DNA of 56,409 nt from assembly GCA_903832775.1 (NCBI GenBank), contig CAILCX010000129.1:1-56409 (forward strand), given 5' to 3'. Source of the stretch: an uncultured Methylobacter sp. Its GTDB lineage: Bacteria; Pseudomonadota; Gammaproteobacteria; Methylococcales; Methylomonadaceae. The translations under genes were made by a program, and so were the position numbers. The notes below the pieces were generated by a model. The model had not been told where the DNA came from, did not search any database, and was given only the letters and a program-made list of their open reading frames with translations. Below, piece after piece: positions 1 to 8,059 of the stretch; positions within the stretch are counted from its first letter, which is position 1; each line of letters starts with the position of its first letter.

Positions 1-744
1 GAACTGTTCGACGATTTCTGCGTTTTTTTCGGTGGTTTCTTGCTGTTCACTCTTTACCTGCATGGGTTGTTGCGTTGTCTCTAACGATGGGCTGAGTATT
101 TTTATATCAAGCTCCTTAATCTCTTGTAAGGTTGGCAGCTCGGTTAATGAGGTGATATTAAAATAATCAAGAAATTGCTTGGTCGTACCATATAAAGCAG
201 GTCGACCGGGTACCTCTTTATGCGCCACCACCCGAATCCATTCACGGTCCAGTAACGTATGAATAATGCTTGAACTGACGCCAACGCCACGAATATCTTC
301 AATGTCGCCACGTGTTGCCGGTTGTCGGTAAGCGATAATAGCCAATGTTTCCAATAATGCTCTGGAATATTTTGGCGGCTTTTCTTCAAATAACCGTGAA
401 ATCCAACGGGACAGTTCGGATCTTACTTGGAATCGGTAACCGCTGGCTATCTGTTTTAATTCTACAGGCCGGTAACGATAATCTTCCTGAATCGATTCGA
501 TAGCCGTCTGTATTTCCGCTATGTCTGGCTGTTCAATTTCAGGGAAAATCTGCTGCACCTGTTTGCAGGTCATCGGACGATTGGCAGCAAATAATATTGC
601 CTCAACTACACGTTTAATTTCCACGTTAATTTCAGGTTGTTCGGTTACGGGAGGTGTGCCCAGGGCCCTTAGACTGCACTCAGGACAAACATTGAGTAAA
701 GTTTCAGTCGTTGGCTCAACTGCCGGTTTCGACTGCGGTTTCAC
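1..744 (-). CDS. scpB: Segregation and condensation protein B (partial, 3' end outside window)
   Basis: ScpB is the winged-helix subunit of the Smc-ScpA-ScpB condensin that compacts and segregates the chromosome. The frame reads through KRVVEAILFAANRP, LLETLAIIAYRQPATRGDI and GRPALYGTTKQFLDYF, which are family hallmarks of the two winged-helix domains, and then an acidic Gln/Glu-rich tail that is still open at base 1. The start is uncertain. The frame is open well back into scpA and has no ATG; a GTG at 744 would overlap scpA by 29 bases and give a Pro/Lys-rich N-terminus, while a GTG at 624 would begin just before the conserved core. Neither has a good ribosome site. The gene follows scpA as the partner gene usually does. 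Identity is firm, start is not. Confidence 0.88.
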   Translation of the reverse strand, partial: MKPQSKPAVEPTTETLLNVCPECSLRALGTPPVTEQPEINVEIKRVVEAILFAANRPMTCKQVQQIFPEIEQPDIAEIQTAIESIQEDYRYRPVELKQIASGYRFQVRSELSRWISRLFEEKPPKYSRALLETLAIIAYRQPATRGDIEDIRGVGVSSSIIHTLLDREWIRVVAHKEVPGRPALYGTTKQFLDYFNITSLTELPTLQEIKELDIKILSPSLETTQQPMQVKSEQQETTEKNAEIVEQF

Positions 745-1585
745 CTTCGGTTTCGGCGCAGGCTTCGGCAATTCTGACTCGTAATTCGGCAAAGGGTTCA
801 GACTGGATAATGTCGATGAGTCGTTCTTTACTGAGTTCGAGGATTGCCAAAAACGAGACAACGACTCCGTGTCGACCTTCTTGTCGGACAAATAATTGAG
901 TGAAAAGGAGACTATCCGCTCCTTTAAGGTTTTCCAAAATGGTTGACATTCGTTCACGGACAGATAGGGCTTCTTTGGTAATTTGATGATGACTGAGTTG
1001 TTCAACTCTTTTGAGTACATCCTGAAATGCCAACAGCATCTCTTTTAACTGGATATCCGGTAAATTTATTTCGGTATTTTTTAGCGTTGAAACATCGACG
1101 CCCACTTCAAATATATCACGTTCAATTCGGGGTAGCTGATCAATTTCTTCTGCCGCATTTTTTATCAGCTCATATTCCTGCAAGCGCCGAATCAGAGTTG
1201 CTCTTGGGTCTTCCTCTTCGTCTTCTACTTCGGTCTGTCTGGGCAGCAACATTCTTGATTTGATTTCCGCCAGTAAGGCGGCCATCACCAGATATTCTGC
1301 GGCCAGTTCCAGATTTAAAACGCCCATAATCTGAATATAAGCGATATATTGGTGAGTAATTTGTGCGATCGGTATGTTAACAATATCCAGATTTTGTCTA
1401 CGGATCAAATATAACAACAAATCCAGTGGCCCCTCAAAAGTATCCAGCATTACTTCCAGGGCATCCGGTGGAATATAAAGATCATCCGGTAAGGTATTAA
1501 ACGGCGCGCCGTTAACCAGTGCATAGGGTGATGGTTCGGCTAAAATTCCGCCGGCCTGCTCAGGGCTATCCATAACAGGGGTCAT
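716..1585 (-). CDS. scpA: Segregation and condensation protein A
   Basis: ScpA (289 residues) is the kleisin that bridges the two Smc heads and binds ScpB in the cytoplasm. The N-terminal block LDTFEGPLDLLLYLIRRQ near residues 47-64 is the classic ScpA signature that contacts the Smc neck. The C-terminal winged helix (VVSFLAILELSKERLIDI) contacts the Smc head. A charged, acidic linker lies between them. The ATG at 1585 gives a 45-residue N-terminal extension before the signature; a second in-frame ATG lies at 1573. The gene lies 15 bases after the site-2 protease gene and just before scpB, so yciO, the protease, scpA and scpB probably form one transcription unit. Length is slightly above the usual 240-280 residues because of the N-terminal lead and the acidic tail. 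Confidence 0.95.
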   Translation of the reverse strand: MTPVMDSPEQAGGILAEPSPYALVNGAPFNTLPDDLYIPPDALEVMLDTFEGPLDLLLYLIRRQNLDIVNIPIAQITHQYIAYIQIMGVLNLELAAEYLVMAALLAEIKSRMLLPRQTEVEDEEEDPRATLIRRLQEYELIKNAAEEIDQLPRIERDIFEVGVDVSTLKNTEINLPDIQLKEMLLAFQDVLKRVEQLSHHQITKEALSVRERMSTILENLKGADSLLFTQLFVRQEGRHGVVVSFLAILELSKERLIDIIQSEPFAELRVRIAEACAETEGETAVETGS

Positions 1586-1600
1586 CGAGAACGCACCAGC

Positions 1601-2260
1601 TTATAGTCCAGCAATTGCAAAGAAGAGTTTTTGGGCGGCAAACATCGGATAGGCCAAAATTGCCCCCAAGGCATTGGTATATAACAACACCAATAAAATG
1701 ATAAAACCGTAACGCTCAAGACGGTTATATTGCCAGGCCAATCGATGTGGCAAAATACCAGTCAAAATCCGGCTACCATCCAAGGGAGGAATTGGTAGCA
1801 AATTAATCATGGCCAAGGCCAGGTTGATTGATATTCCAGCTATGCCGGTATAAATTAGCGGCAAGGAAATGGCCTCAGTTTGCGTACCGATAGTGACACC
1901 CATCCGAGCAATTAAGGCCCAGCCGACTGCCATCAATAAATTGGACACAGGCCCGGCCAACGCAACTAATGCCATATCGCGCAATGGATTTTTAAAATTT
2001 CGCGGATCGACAGGCACCGGTTTTGCCCAGCCAAAAATAAATCCGGTACCGGTCATTAGTAAAATTCCGGGAAGAATAATGGTTCCAACTAAATCAACAT
2101 GTTTGATTGGATTTAAGGTTAACCGCCCTAAAAGAGAAGCAGTGTTGTCACCGTATTTTTTCGCTATCCAACCATGCGCAACTTCATGTACGGTAATTGC
2201 AAAAACTACAGGCAAGACCCATACAACAATGCGCTGCATCAACGATAACTCATCCATCAT
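1601..2260 (-). CDS. Site-2 protease family (M50) membrane metalloprotease
   Basis: This is a 219-residue polytopic membrane protein of peptidase family M50. The zinc-binding motif HEVAHG starts at His25 inside the first hydrophobic segment, and the third-ligand motif NLLPIPPLDGSRIL lies near residues 153-166. Four to five other hydrophobic stretches are visible. There is no PDZ domain, so it belongs to the short YwhC-like group rather than to RseP. Its substrate cannot be told from the sequence. Relatives in this group commonly sit beside yciO and scpAB, as here. It starts at 2260 (a second ATG follows immediately), 3 bases after the yciO stop codon, which implies co-transcription. Confidence 0.9.
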   Translation of the reverse strand: MMDELSLMQRIVVWVLPVVFAITVHEVAHGWIAKKYGDNTASLLGRLTLNPIKHVDLVGTIILPGILLMTGTGFIFGWAKPVPVDPRNFKNPLRDMALVALAGPVSNLLMAVGWALIARMGVTIGTQTEAISLPLIYTGIAGISINLALAMINLLPIPPLDGSRILTGILPHRLAWQYNRLERYGFIILLVLLYTNALGAILAYPMFAAQKLFFAIAGL

Positions 2261-2263
2261 CTT

Positions 2264-2884
2264 TTAACCTAACATTGGCGCAAGGCCTTTGCCCTGCCGG
2301 ATGATTTCGACACCCTCGGCAGAAAATTCGATGATGGTCGTCTGTTCGAAGTCGATAATGCCGGCATCAATGATCAAATCCAGTTCATTATCCAGTTTGC
2401 TTTTGATTTCGTAAGGATCGGTCATACCTTCATCTTCTCCGGGCAACAACAACGTGGTGCTAAATAAAGGCTCGCCCAGTTCTTGCACCAGTAATTGTGC
2501 GACAGGATGATCGGGAATACGTATGCCGACTGTTTTTTTCTTGGGATGTTGTAACCGTCGAGGCACTTCACGCGTGGCTTCCAAAATAAAGGTAAAAGCC
2601 CCTGGCGATAAGGACTTGATCAAGCGATACGCATCATTGCCGATTTTAGTAAACGTGGAAACCTGTGCTAAATCTTTACACACCAGCGTAAAATTATGTT
2701 TATCATCCAGTTGGCGAATACGACGAATTTTATCTAGCGCTTGTTTATCACCTAGATGACAGGCAATCGCATAAGAGGTTTCGGTCGGATAAACAATCAC
2801 GCCACCCTTGCGGATAATGTCTACGGCACGATGTATCAAGCGCAGCTGCGGACTCTCCGGGTGTATTTCAAAATATTGAGCCAT
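2264..2884 (-). CDS. yciO: YciO/Sua5 family protein (threonylcarbamoyl-AMP synthase-like)
   Basis: This 206-residue cytoplasmic protein has the YrdC/Sua5 fold: GGVIVYPTETSYAIAC near the N-terminus, KIRRIRQLDDKHNFTLVCKDL in the middle and KTVGIRIPDHPVAQLLV after it. True TsaC/Sua5 enzymes make threonylcarbamoyl-AMP for the t6A modification of tRNA. The sequence and length match the YciO subgroup, whose physiological role is less certain. The ATG at 2884 lacks a clear ribosome site. It is first in the yciO-protease-scpA-scpB run. The inverted repeat at 3029-3061 separates it from the kinase gene upstream. Confidence 0.88.
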   Translation of the reverse strand: MAQYFEIHPESPQLRLIHRAVDIIRKGGVIVYPTETSYAIACHLGDKQALDKIRRIRQLDDKHNFTLVCKDLAQVSTFTKIGNDAYRLIKSLSPGAFTFILEATREVPRRLQHPKKKTVGIRIPDHPVAQLLVQELGEPLFSTTLLLPGEDEGMTDPYEIKSKLDNELDLIIDAGIIDFEQTTIIEFSAEGVEIIRQGKGLAPMLG

Positions 2885-3028
2885 GGGGCAGTGCCAAGTA
2901 AAGTTGAATAGGGCGCGATTATACCGTACATCTATCCAAGCTTGCAGTTGAAAAGGTTTTCTAACTTGTCAGAGATAAGATGTTCAGTTTTTGGAGACGG
3001 CAAGAATTTGTCACGGAGATATCAAGTT

Positions 3029-3061
3029 TAACAGCTCTCTCCCTCAGGGAGAGAGCTGTTA
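3029..3061. terminator. Perfect 15-bp inverted repeat, probable terminator or REP-like element
   Basis: Two exact 15-base arms (3029-3043 and 3047-3061) flank a 3-base loop with the core CTCTCCCTcaGGGAGAG. It lies about 20 bases past the stop of the large kinase gene and about 145 bases before the yciO start, both on the minus strand. The position suits a transcription terminator, but no T-run follows on either strand, so it may instead be a dispersed palindromic element that stabilises mRNA ends. Confidence 0.6.
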
Positions 3062-3080
3062 AGTTATTAATTTGTTTAAT

Positions 3081-6000
3081 TTATCTGCACAACCAAACTC
3101 TAATTAATGAAATAAGTCGATCTTGATCAACGGGTTTGGACAAATAATCCGAGGCGCCTGCATCCAAACATTTCTTTCGATCTTCTTTCATGGCTTTAGC
3201 AGTTAAGGCAATGATCGGAAGATGGGCAAAGTCAGGTAGCGCACGAATACAGCTGGTTGCCTCATAGCCATCCATGACTGGCATCATCATATCCATTAAC
3301 ACCAAATCAACGTCAGGATTTTTGTGCAGCATCTCCAGGGCCTTTTCACCGTTATCTGCCTTGATAGGATTTAATCCATGTCCTGCCAGAATTTTAGTCA
3401 TGGCGAACATAGTGCGCATATCATCTTCAACAATTAAGATTTTGCGACCCTTCAAATTATCGTCAGACTCATGTAAATGCCGGATAACTCTTTTTTTATC
3501 TTCAGGTAATTCATTTACTACGCGATGCAAGAATAATGCGACTTCATCAATAAGTCGCTCCTGAGATCTGACATCTTTCAGGATGATGGAGTTGGCATAG
3601 TTGCGTAGCGACATTTCCTCGTCCATGGACAGCTCACGAACCGTATAAATAATGACAGGGGGCATGTCTATTTTTTCTTTTGCTACGGCATTAAGTAATT
3701 CCAGTCCTTGCATATCGGGTAGACCAAGATCAAGTATAACCAAGGCAAAGGTTCTTTCGCGTAAAGCTTGTAGCGCTTTTTCACCGGTATCGACCTCTTC
3801 GACCGTGACATTGCCATTACCAACGGAACGAACGGTTTCACGACGTATCAGCGCATCGTCTTCAACGACTAAAACCCGTTTTTCAGCGGATGATGACGCT
3901 TGTTCAAGGCGGTTTAAAACGGCTTCAATATCTTCCCTGAGCACTGGTTTTCTTAGATGTCCAATGGCGCCAATACGTAAGCCGTCATTTGACGCGTCTT
4001 CAGAGGATACGATATGAACAGGAATATGTCGGGTATCGACATCTTGCTTAAGCTCATTCAAGACGGCCCAACCATCCATACCCGGAAGGTGAATATCAAG
4101 GACAACTCCGTCAGGGCGGTATTTTCTGGCTAACTCCATGCCCTCTTCACCGGTCAGCGCAATTAAGCATTTAAATCCGCGTTCCCGGCTGTTCCCGGCT
4201 AAAATTTTTGCGAAACGCAAATCATCTTCTATGACCAATAAAACTCTATCCTTGTCGGCGATACTCTCGCGGTCATCATCAACATTGATCGGTGCGGGCA
4301 GATTATTGGTGATAGATGGTGTTTTATTCTGGACAGGATAAGTCGGTTTAGGGTCATTACGGATAAGCTCTTTTTCGGTCGATGCCTCTTTGCCAATTGC
4401 TTCAACCGGAATGTAAATACTGAACGTAGAGCCTTTGCCAAACTCGCTGACCAGTTGAATTTCACCTCCCAACAAGGTAACCAGTTCCCGGGATATGGAT
4501 AAGCCCAAACCGGTGCCGCCAAAACGTCTGCGATCTCCTGAATCAGCTTGCTGAAAGGCTTCAAAGATTATTTTTTGTTTATCAAAAGGAATGCCAATTC
4601 CGGTATCGGTGACTTTAATAGCTAAGGCATTTGCAGGATCTAACTGGCTACGTGATAAATCGACATCGTCAGGCACTGTTGTAAAGGCTACCGAAACGGA
4701 ACCTTTTTCTGTGAATTTCAAGGCATTGCCGACCAGGTTTTTGATGACCTGTCCCAAGCGTTGCGCATCGGTAACAATGGATTTTGGAACATCGTTTTCA
4801 CAATCAATGTTCAATGTTAATCCCTGATTTTTGGCCATGTGTTCAAACTGAACATTGATGGTGCGCATTAATTCTTTAATTTCTATAGGTTGTAACCTTA
4901 AGTCCATCTTGCCGGACTCAATTTTAGAAAGATCCAGAATTTCGTTAATCAGATTCAGCAGATCACTTCCGCTATCGTAAATAACGCTAGCCGTTTCAAC
5001 TTGGTCTTCCGAGAGATTTCCTGTCCTGTTTTCAAGTAAAGATCGAGATAATAGCAACAAGCTATTTAGCGGCGTTCTAAGTTCATGGGACATATTGGCC
5101 AGGAATTCCGATTTGTATTTGCTGGCCATGGTCAATTCTTCGGCTTGAACTGCCAACTCCCGGCGTGCTATTTCATTCGCCGTTTTTTGTTGTTCCAACT
5201 GATCATTGTTGGTTTTCAGTTCAACATTAGTCACTTCCAACTCTTCTTGTTGTGCCCTGAGTTCATCTTCAGAATCTTTAACGCGCTGTATCTGAGCTTC
5301 CAGTTCTGCGTTGATGTTTTGTAGTTCCCCTTGCTGGGCTTTTAATTCCTGCCGTGATAATTCTACTACCTTCGCTTGTGCCTCAAGCTCTTCATTAGAG
5401 GCTATTAATTCTTCCTGCTGGAGTTTCATGCGGGCTTGAGCTGCAGTAATTTCAAAGGCTGTAGCAACAATTTCAACTGCCTGCGCCAGATATTCCATTT
5501 CCATTTTTGTTAGAGGCTCTAGAGTACCTATTTCCAAAACGCCCCGGATTGACTGCTCATAAAGAATAGGTGTTACACAAATGTTACGAGGTACCGTTTC
5601 ACCTAACCCTGAAACGACCCGAACGTAATCATCAGGCACATTTTGAAGTAATATTTGTTTCTGCTCTAACGCTGCCTGACCGACCAAGCCTTCACCTAGT
5701 TTGTATTTGCAGGATAAATTCTTTCTCTGGGTATAGGCATAGGTTCCAAGCAATGCCAATTCAGTGCCATTATCAGAAACATTTGCAATGTATAAGGCTC
5801 CCACTTTGGCGTCGAGATAGGTGGCAATTTCGGTTATGGTTTTTGAAGCTAAAACAGCGACATTATCTTGCCCCATTAGCATTTGGTTAATTCGTGCGAT
5901 ACCCGTTTTTAACCAATCTTGTGATGAGCTTTCGTTGCGGCCAGACCTGAGAGCATGCTGCATCCTTTCAACCGAGCCGGCTAATTGGCCAATTTCATCT

Positions 6001-6725
6001 GTACCTTGAATGTCAACTTCCGTATCCAGTTCGCCTATGGAAATACGCTCGGTAATCGCCATCATTTTTGTGATTTTGCGTATCATCAATCTAATATAAA
6101 TTAATATAAAAGTTGCCAGTAATATCATAATTGTCAGAATCGCTATCAATATTGCCCGATTCGACTCATACCGGGATTGATTATCCATATATTCCTGCAA
6201 AGTAACGTCCACCTGAATTTGCAGCAATCTATCGATATCTTCTTCGACAGGTATAAATAAGGGGCGTATGGCTGTTTTAACCAAGTTATCCACAGCTTCC
6301 GTGTTCCCAGACAGCAGATATTCCATGGCCGGGGTTATTCCTTCCTGAGTCAGTTGTTTGGTCTCTTTTTCAAACCTACTAGATATCCCAAATTCTTCGC
6401 TGGTATATTTTGTGGACCGATATTCAATCCAAAGTTTTTCCATATCAATAAGATTCTGCTTGATACGTGCGACATTTTTGGGGATTTCATCCTTGAACGC
6501 CAGAGAGTTGGCAATTGATAGACGATTGGCCAGTATTTTTACCTTGATTTCACTTAGTTGCCTAAGTCCAACAGTACGATCCAGATAAATCGTGCGTAAA
6601 CTATCGTTGGACTGCTCCATCCCATTCAAAGCGGATAAGCCCATGGCAATGGCAAGCAAGGCCATTAACCCAACAACCAGAAACAGACCTTTTATATTGA
6701 GATTATTCAGCATGGAGAAACTCAT
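3081..6725 (-). CDS. Hybrid sensor histidine kinase with 4HB-type sensor, HAMP, GAF and three receivers
   Basis: A 1214-residue inner-membrane kinase. Domains in order: membrane helix at about 11-33; a periplasmic helical region (34-190) like the four-helix-bundle sensor of chemoreceptors; second membrane helix at about 191-213; HAMP (about 214-268); GAF (about 280-425); a long Glu/Gln-rich coiled coil (about 430-535); HisKA with SHELRTPLN (phospho-acceptor His547); HATPase with the N box NLVGNALKFTEKG and G boxes DTGIGI and FGGTGLGLSIS; then three receivers with Asp877, Asp999 and Asp1145. All three receivers keep the acidic pocket and a lysine. No Hpt domain is attached, so phosphate must leave through another protein or the receivers may act as a sink. 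It ends the cheR-hybrid kinase-HD-GYP locus, separated by 164 bases from the HD-GYP gene. Ligand unknown. Confidence 0.93.
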   Translation of the reverse strand: MSFSMLNNLNIKGLFLVVGLMALLAIAMGLSALNGMEQSNDSLRTIYLDRTVGLRQLSEIKVKILANRLSIANSLAFKDEIPKNVARIKQNLIDMEKLWIEYRSTKYTSEEFGISSRFEKETKQLTQEGITPAMEYLLSGNTEAVDNLVKTAIRPLFIPVEEDIDRLLQIQVDVTLQEYMDNQSRYESNRAILIAILTIMILLATFILIYIRLMIRKITKMMAITERISIGELDTEVDIQGTDEIGQLAGSVERMQHALRSGRNESSSQDWLKTGIARINQMLMGQDNVAVLASKTITEIATYLDAKVGALYIANVSDNGTELALLGTYAYTQRKNLSCKYKLGEGLVGQAALEQKQILLQNVPDDYVRVVSGLGETVPRNICVTPILYEQSIRGVLEIGTLEPLTKMEMEYLAQAVEIVATAFEITAAQARMKLQQEELIASNEELEAQAKVVELSRQELKAQQGELQNINAELEAQIQRVKDSEDELRAQQEELEVTNVELKTNNDQLEQQKTANEIARRELAVQAEELTMASKYKSEFLANMSHELRTPLNSLLLLSRSLLENRTGNLSEDQVETASVIYDSGSDLLNLINEILDLSKIESGKMDLRLQPIEIKELMRTINVQFEHMAKNQGLTLNIDCENDVPKSIVTDAQRLGQVIKNLVGNALKFTEKGSVSVAFTTVPDDVDLSRSQLDPANALAIKVTDTGIGIPFDKQKIIFEAFQQADSGDRRRFGGTGLGLSISRELVTLLGGEIQLVSEFGKGSTFSIYIPVEAIGKEASTEKELIRNDPKPTYPVQNKTPSITNNLPAPINVDDDRESIADKDRVLLVIEDDLRFAKILAGNSRERGFKCLIALTGEEGMELARKYRPDGVVLDIHLPGMDGWAVLNELKQDVDTRHIPVHIVSSEDASNDGLRIGAIGHLRKPVLREDIEAVLNRLEQASSSAEKRVLVVEDDALIRRETVRSVGNGNVTVEEVDTGEKALQALRERTFALVILDLGLPDMQGLELLNAVAKEKIDMPPVIIYTVRELSMDEEMSLRNYANSIILKDVRSQERLIDEVALFLHRVVNELPEDKKRVIRHLHESDDNLKGRKILIVEDDMRTMFAMTKILAGHGLNPIKADNGEKALEMLHKNPDVDLVLMDMMMPVMDGYEATSCIRALPDFAHLPIIALTAKAMKEDRKKCLDAGASDYLSKPVDQDRLISLIRVWLCR

Positions 6726-6889
6726 TTTGATGTTATTTTAGAGAAACGAGGTGAAGTTTTGTTTGCTCCCCTCCACCAAACCCTTTTCCAGAGTGGGCTT
6801 GGCTATTTTTATTACTGATTACACTGTATTGCTAAGCATGCCAAGTGGAAGAGGTAAGTCATCGTTCCAATCATTGTGCCATGTGGTTT

Positions 6890-8059
6890 TTACATCATTC
6901 GCGATCCACTCAGGGCATGCAGGGATGAGGTCAATTTCATTGAGCCGTCCAATATTAACTCTTCAATAGGTCTGTGTTGCAAGGTATGCCAGATCCGATC
7001 AAAATCAATATGGATACTTTCAAAAATGCTGACCAATTCCGGGTCGAAATGCTCTCCGCAACCTTCTTGAATAATCTCGACGGCCTGTTCATGGCTGAAG
7101 GGGGCCTTATAAGGACGCTTGGCCCGAAGCGCATCGTAAACATCAGCAATTGCAACAATTCTGGCGCTCAAAGGTATGTTTTTACCTTTTAAGCCTTGTG
7201 GATAGCCAGAACCATTCCATTTCTCATGATGCGATTTTGTGATGTCTGTACCCATGCCAATCATTGGGTTATTCGGATAGATTTTTAACACGGCGTTAAG
7301 TGTTTCAAATCCGATAACAGGATGCGTTTTCATGATTTCAAATTCTTCAGGTTTAAGTTTTCCTGGTTTCTTCAAAATAGCATCGGCAATCCCGACCTTG
7401 CCAATATCATGCAAAGCGGATGCGTGATAAATCATCTCTACGAAGTGATCATCAATTTCTGCTTTTTGGCTCGCATGATTTTGTGCTGCTTGGGCAAGGC
7501 GTCGACTAAAAGATCCAACTCTGTCGATGTGCATTCCGGTGTCATCGTCGCGAGATTCTGCCAACTTTGCCAAGGCTACAATTGTGGACATTTGGGCGGC
7601 GTTAATTTCATGCTCCTGATCTGAAATGGTGTGCTTTAAAGAGAGATTGCGTTGCTCGAGCTCCTGTCTCAAGCTATTTAGTTCGATGTGTGTGGAAACG
7701 CGTGCCAATAATTCTTCCAATATAAAAGGTTTGGTAGCGTAATCCACTCCACCATGATCAAACGCCACAACTTTTGCATTCGTATCATGTAAAGCACTTA
7801 AAAAGATGATTGGCACCTCTTTCAATTGGGGATTTGCTTTAAACACATCACAAACTTCATAGCCGTCCATGCCTGGCATGTCGATATCCATAAGTACCAA
7901 ATCGGGTGTTTCCGCAATTGCCATCGCTATCGCCATTTCACCATTAGGAGCAACCCGAACCAGATAGCCTTCTGACAACATTGCAATAGCCAATAATCGA
8001 AGATTTTCTGGCGTATCGTCGACAATTAAGACATTGTTCCGAGCTCTAATGTTTTTCAT
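6890..8059 (-). CDS. Response regulator with HD-GYP (cyclic-di-GMP phosphodiesterase) output
   Basis: This 389-residue cytoplasmic regulator has a receiver domain at 8-120 (acidic DD at 14-15, phospho-acceptor Asp58, KPF lysine near 111), a short helical linker, and an HD-GYP domain. The HD-GYP part has HDIGK (His217, Asp218), the metal-binding THPVIG segment and HHEKWNGSGYP with the GYP triad at 285-287. Proteins with all these residues hydrolyse cyclic di-GMP to GMP. The ATG at 8059 has AGGACAG upstream and overlaps the end of the preceding hybrid kinase gene by 14 bases, so translation is coupled. That kinase is therefore the likely phosphodonor. Target process (motility, biofilm or other) is not shown here. 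Confidence 0.94.
   Translation of the reverse strand: MKNIRARNNVLIVDDTPENLRLLAIAMLSEGYLVRVAPNGEMAIAMAIAETPDLVLMDIDMPGMDGYEVCDVFKANPQLKEVPIIFLSALHDTNAKVVAFDHGGVDYATKPFILEELLARVSTHIELNSLRQELEQRNLSLKHTISDQEHEINAAQMSTIVALAKLAESRDDDTGMHIDRVGSFSRRLAQAAQNHASQKAEIDDHFVEMIYHASALHDIGKVGIADAILKKPGKLKPEEFEIMKTHPVIGFETLNAVLKIYPNNPMIGMGTDITKSHHEKWNGSGYPQGLKGKNIPLSARIVAIADVYDALRAKRPYKAPFSHEQAVEIIQEGCGEHFDPELVSIFESIHIDFDRIWHTLQHRPIEELILDGSMKLTSSLHALSGSRMM

Noticed and set aside
144-389. Short minus-strand frame of 81 codons near the left edge
   Set aside because: The neighbouring frame on the same strand encodes clear ScpB motifs, so this is an out-of-frame shadow.
1869-2267. Open frame of 132 codons on the plus strand opposite the site-2 protease
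   Set aside because: The minus-strand frame carries clear M50 motifs; the plus-strand product has no family features.
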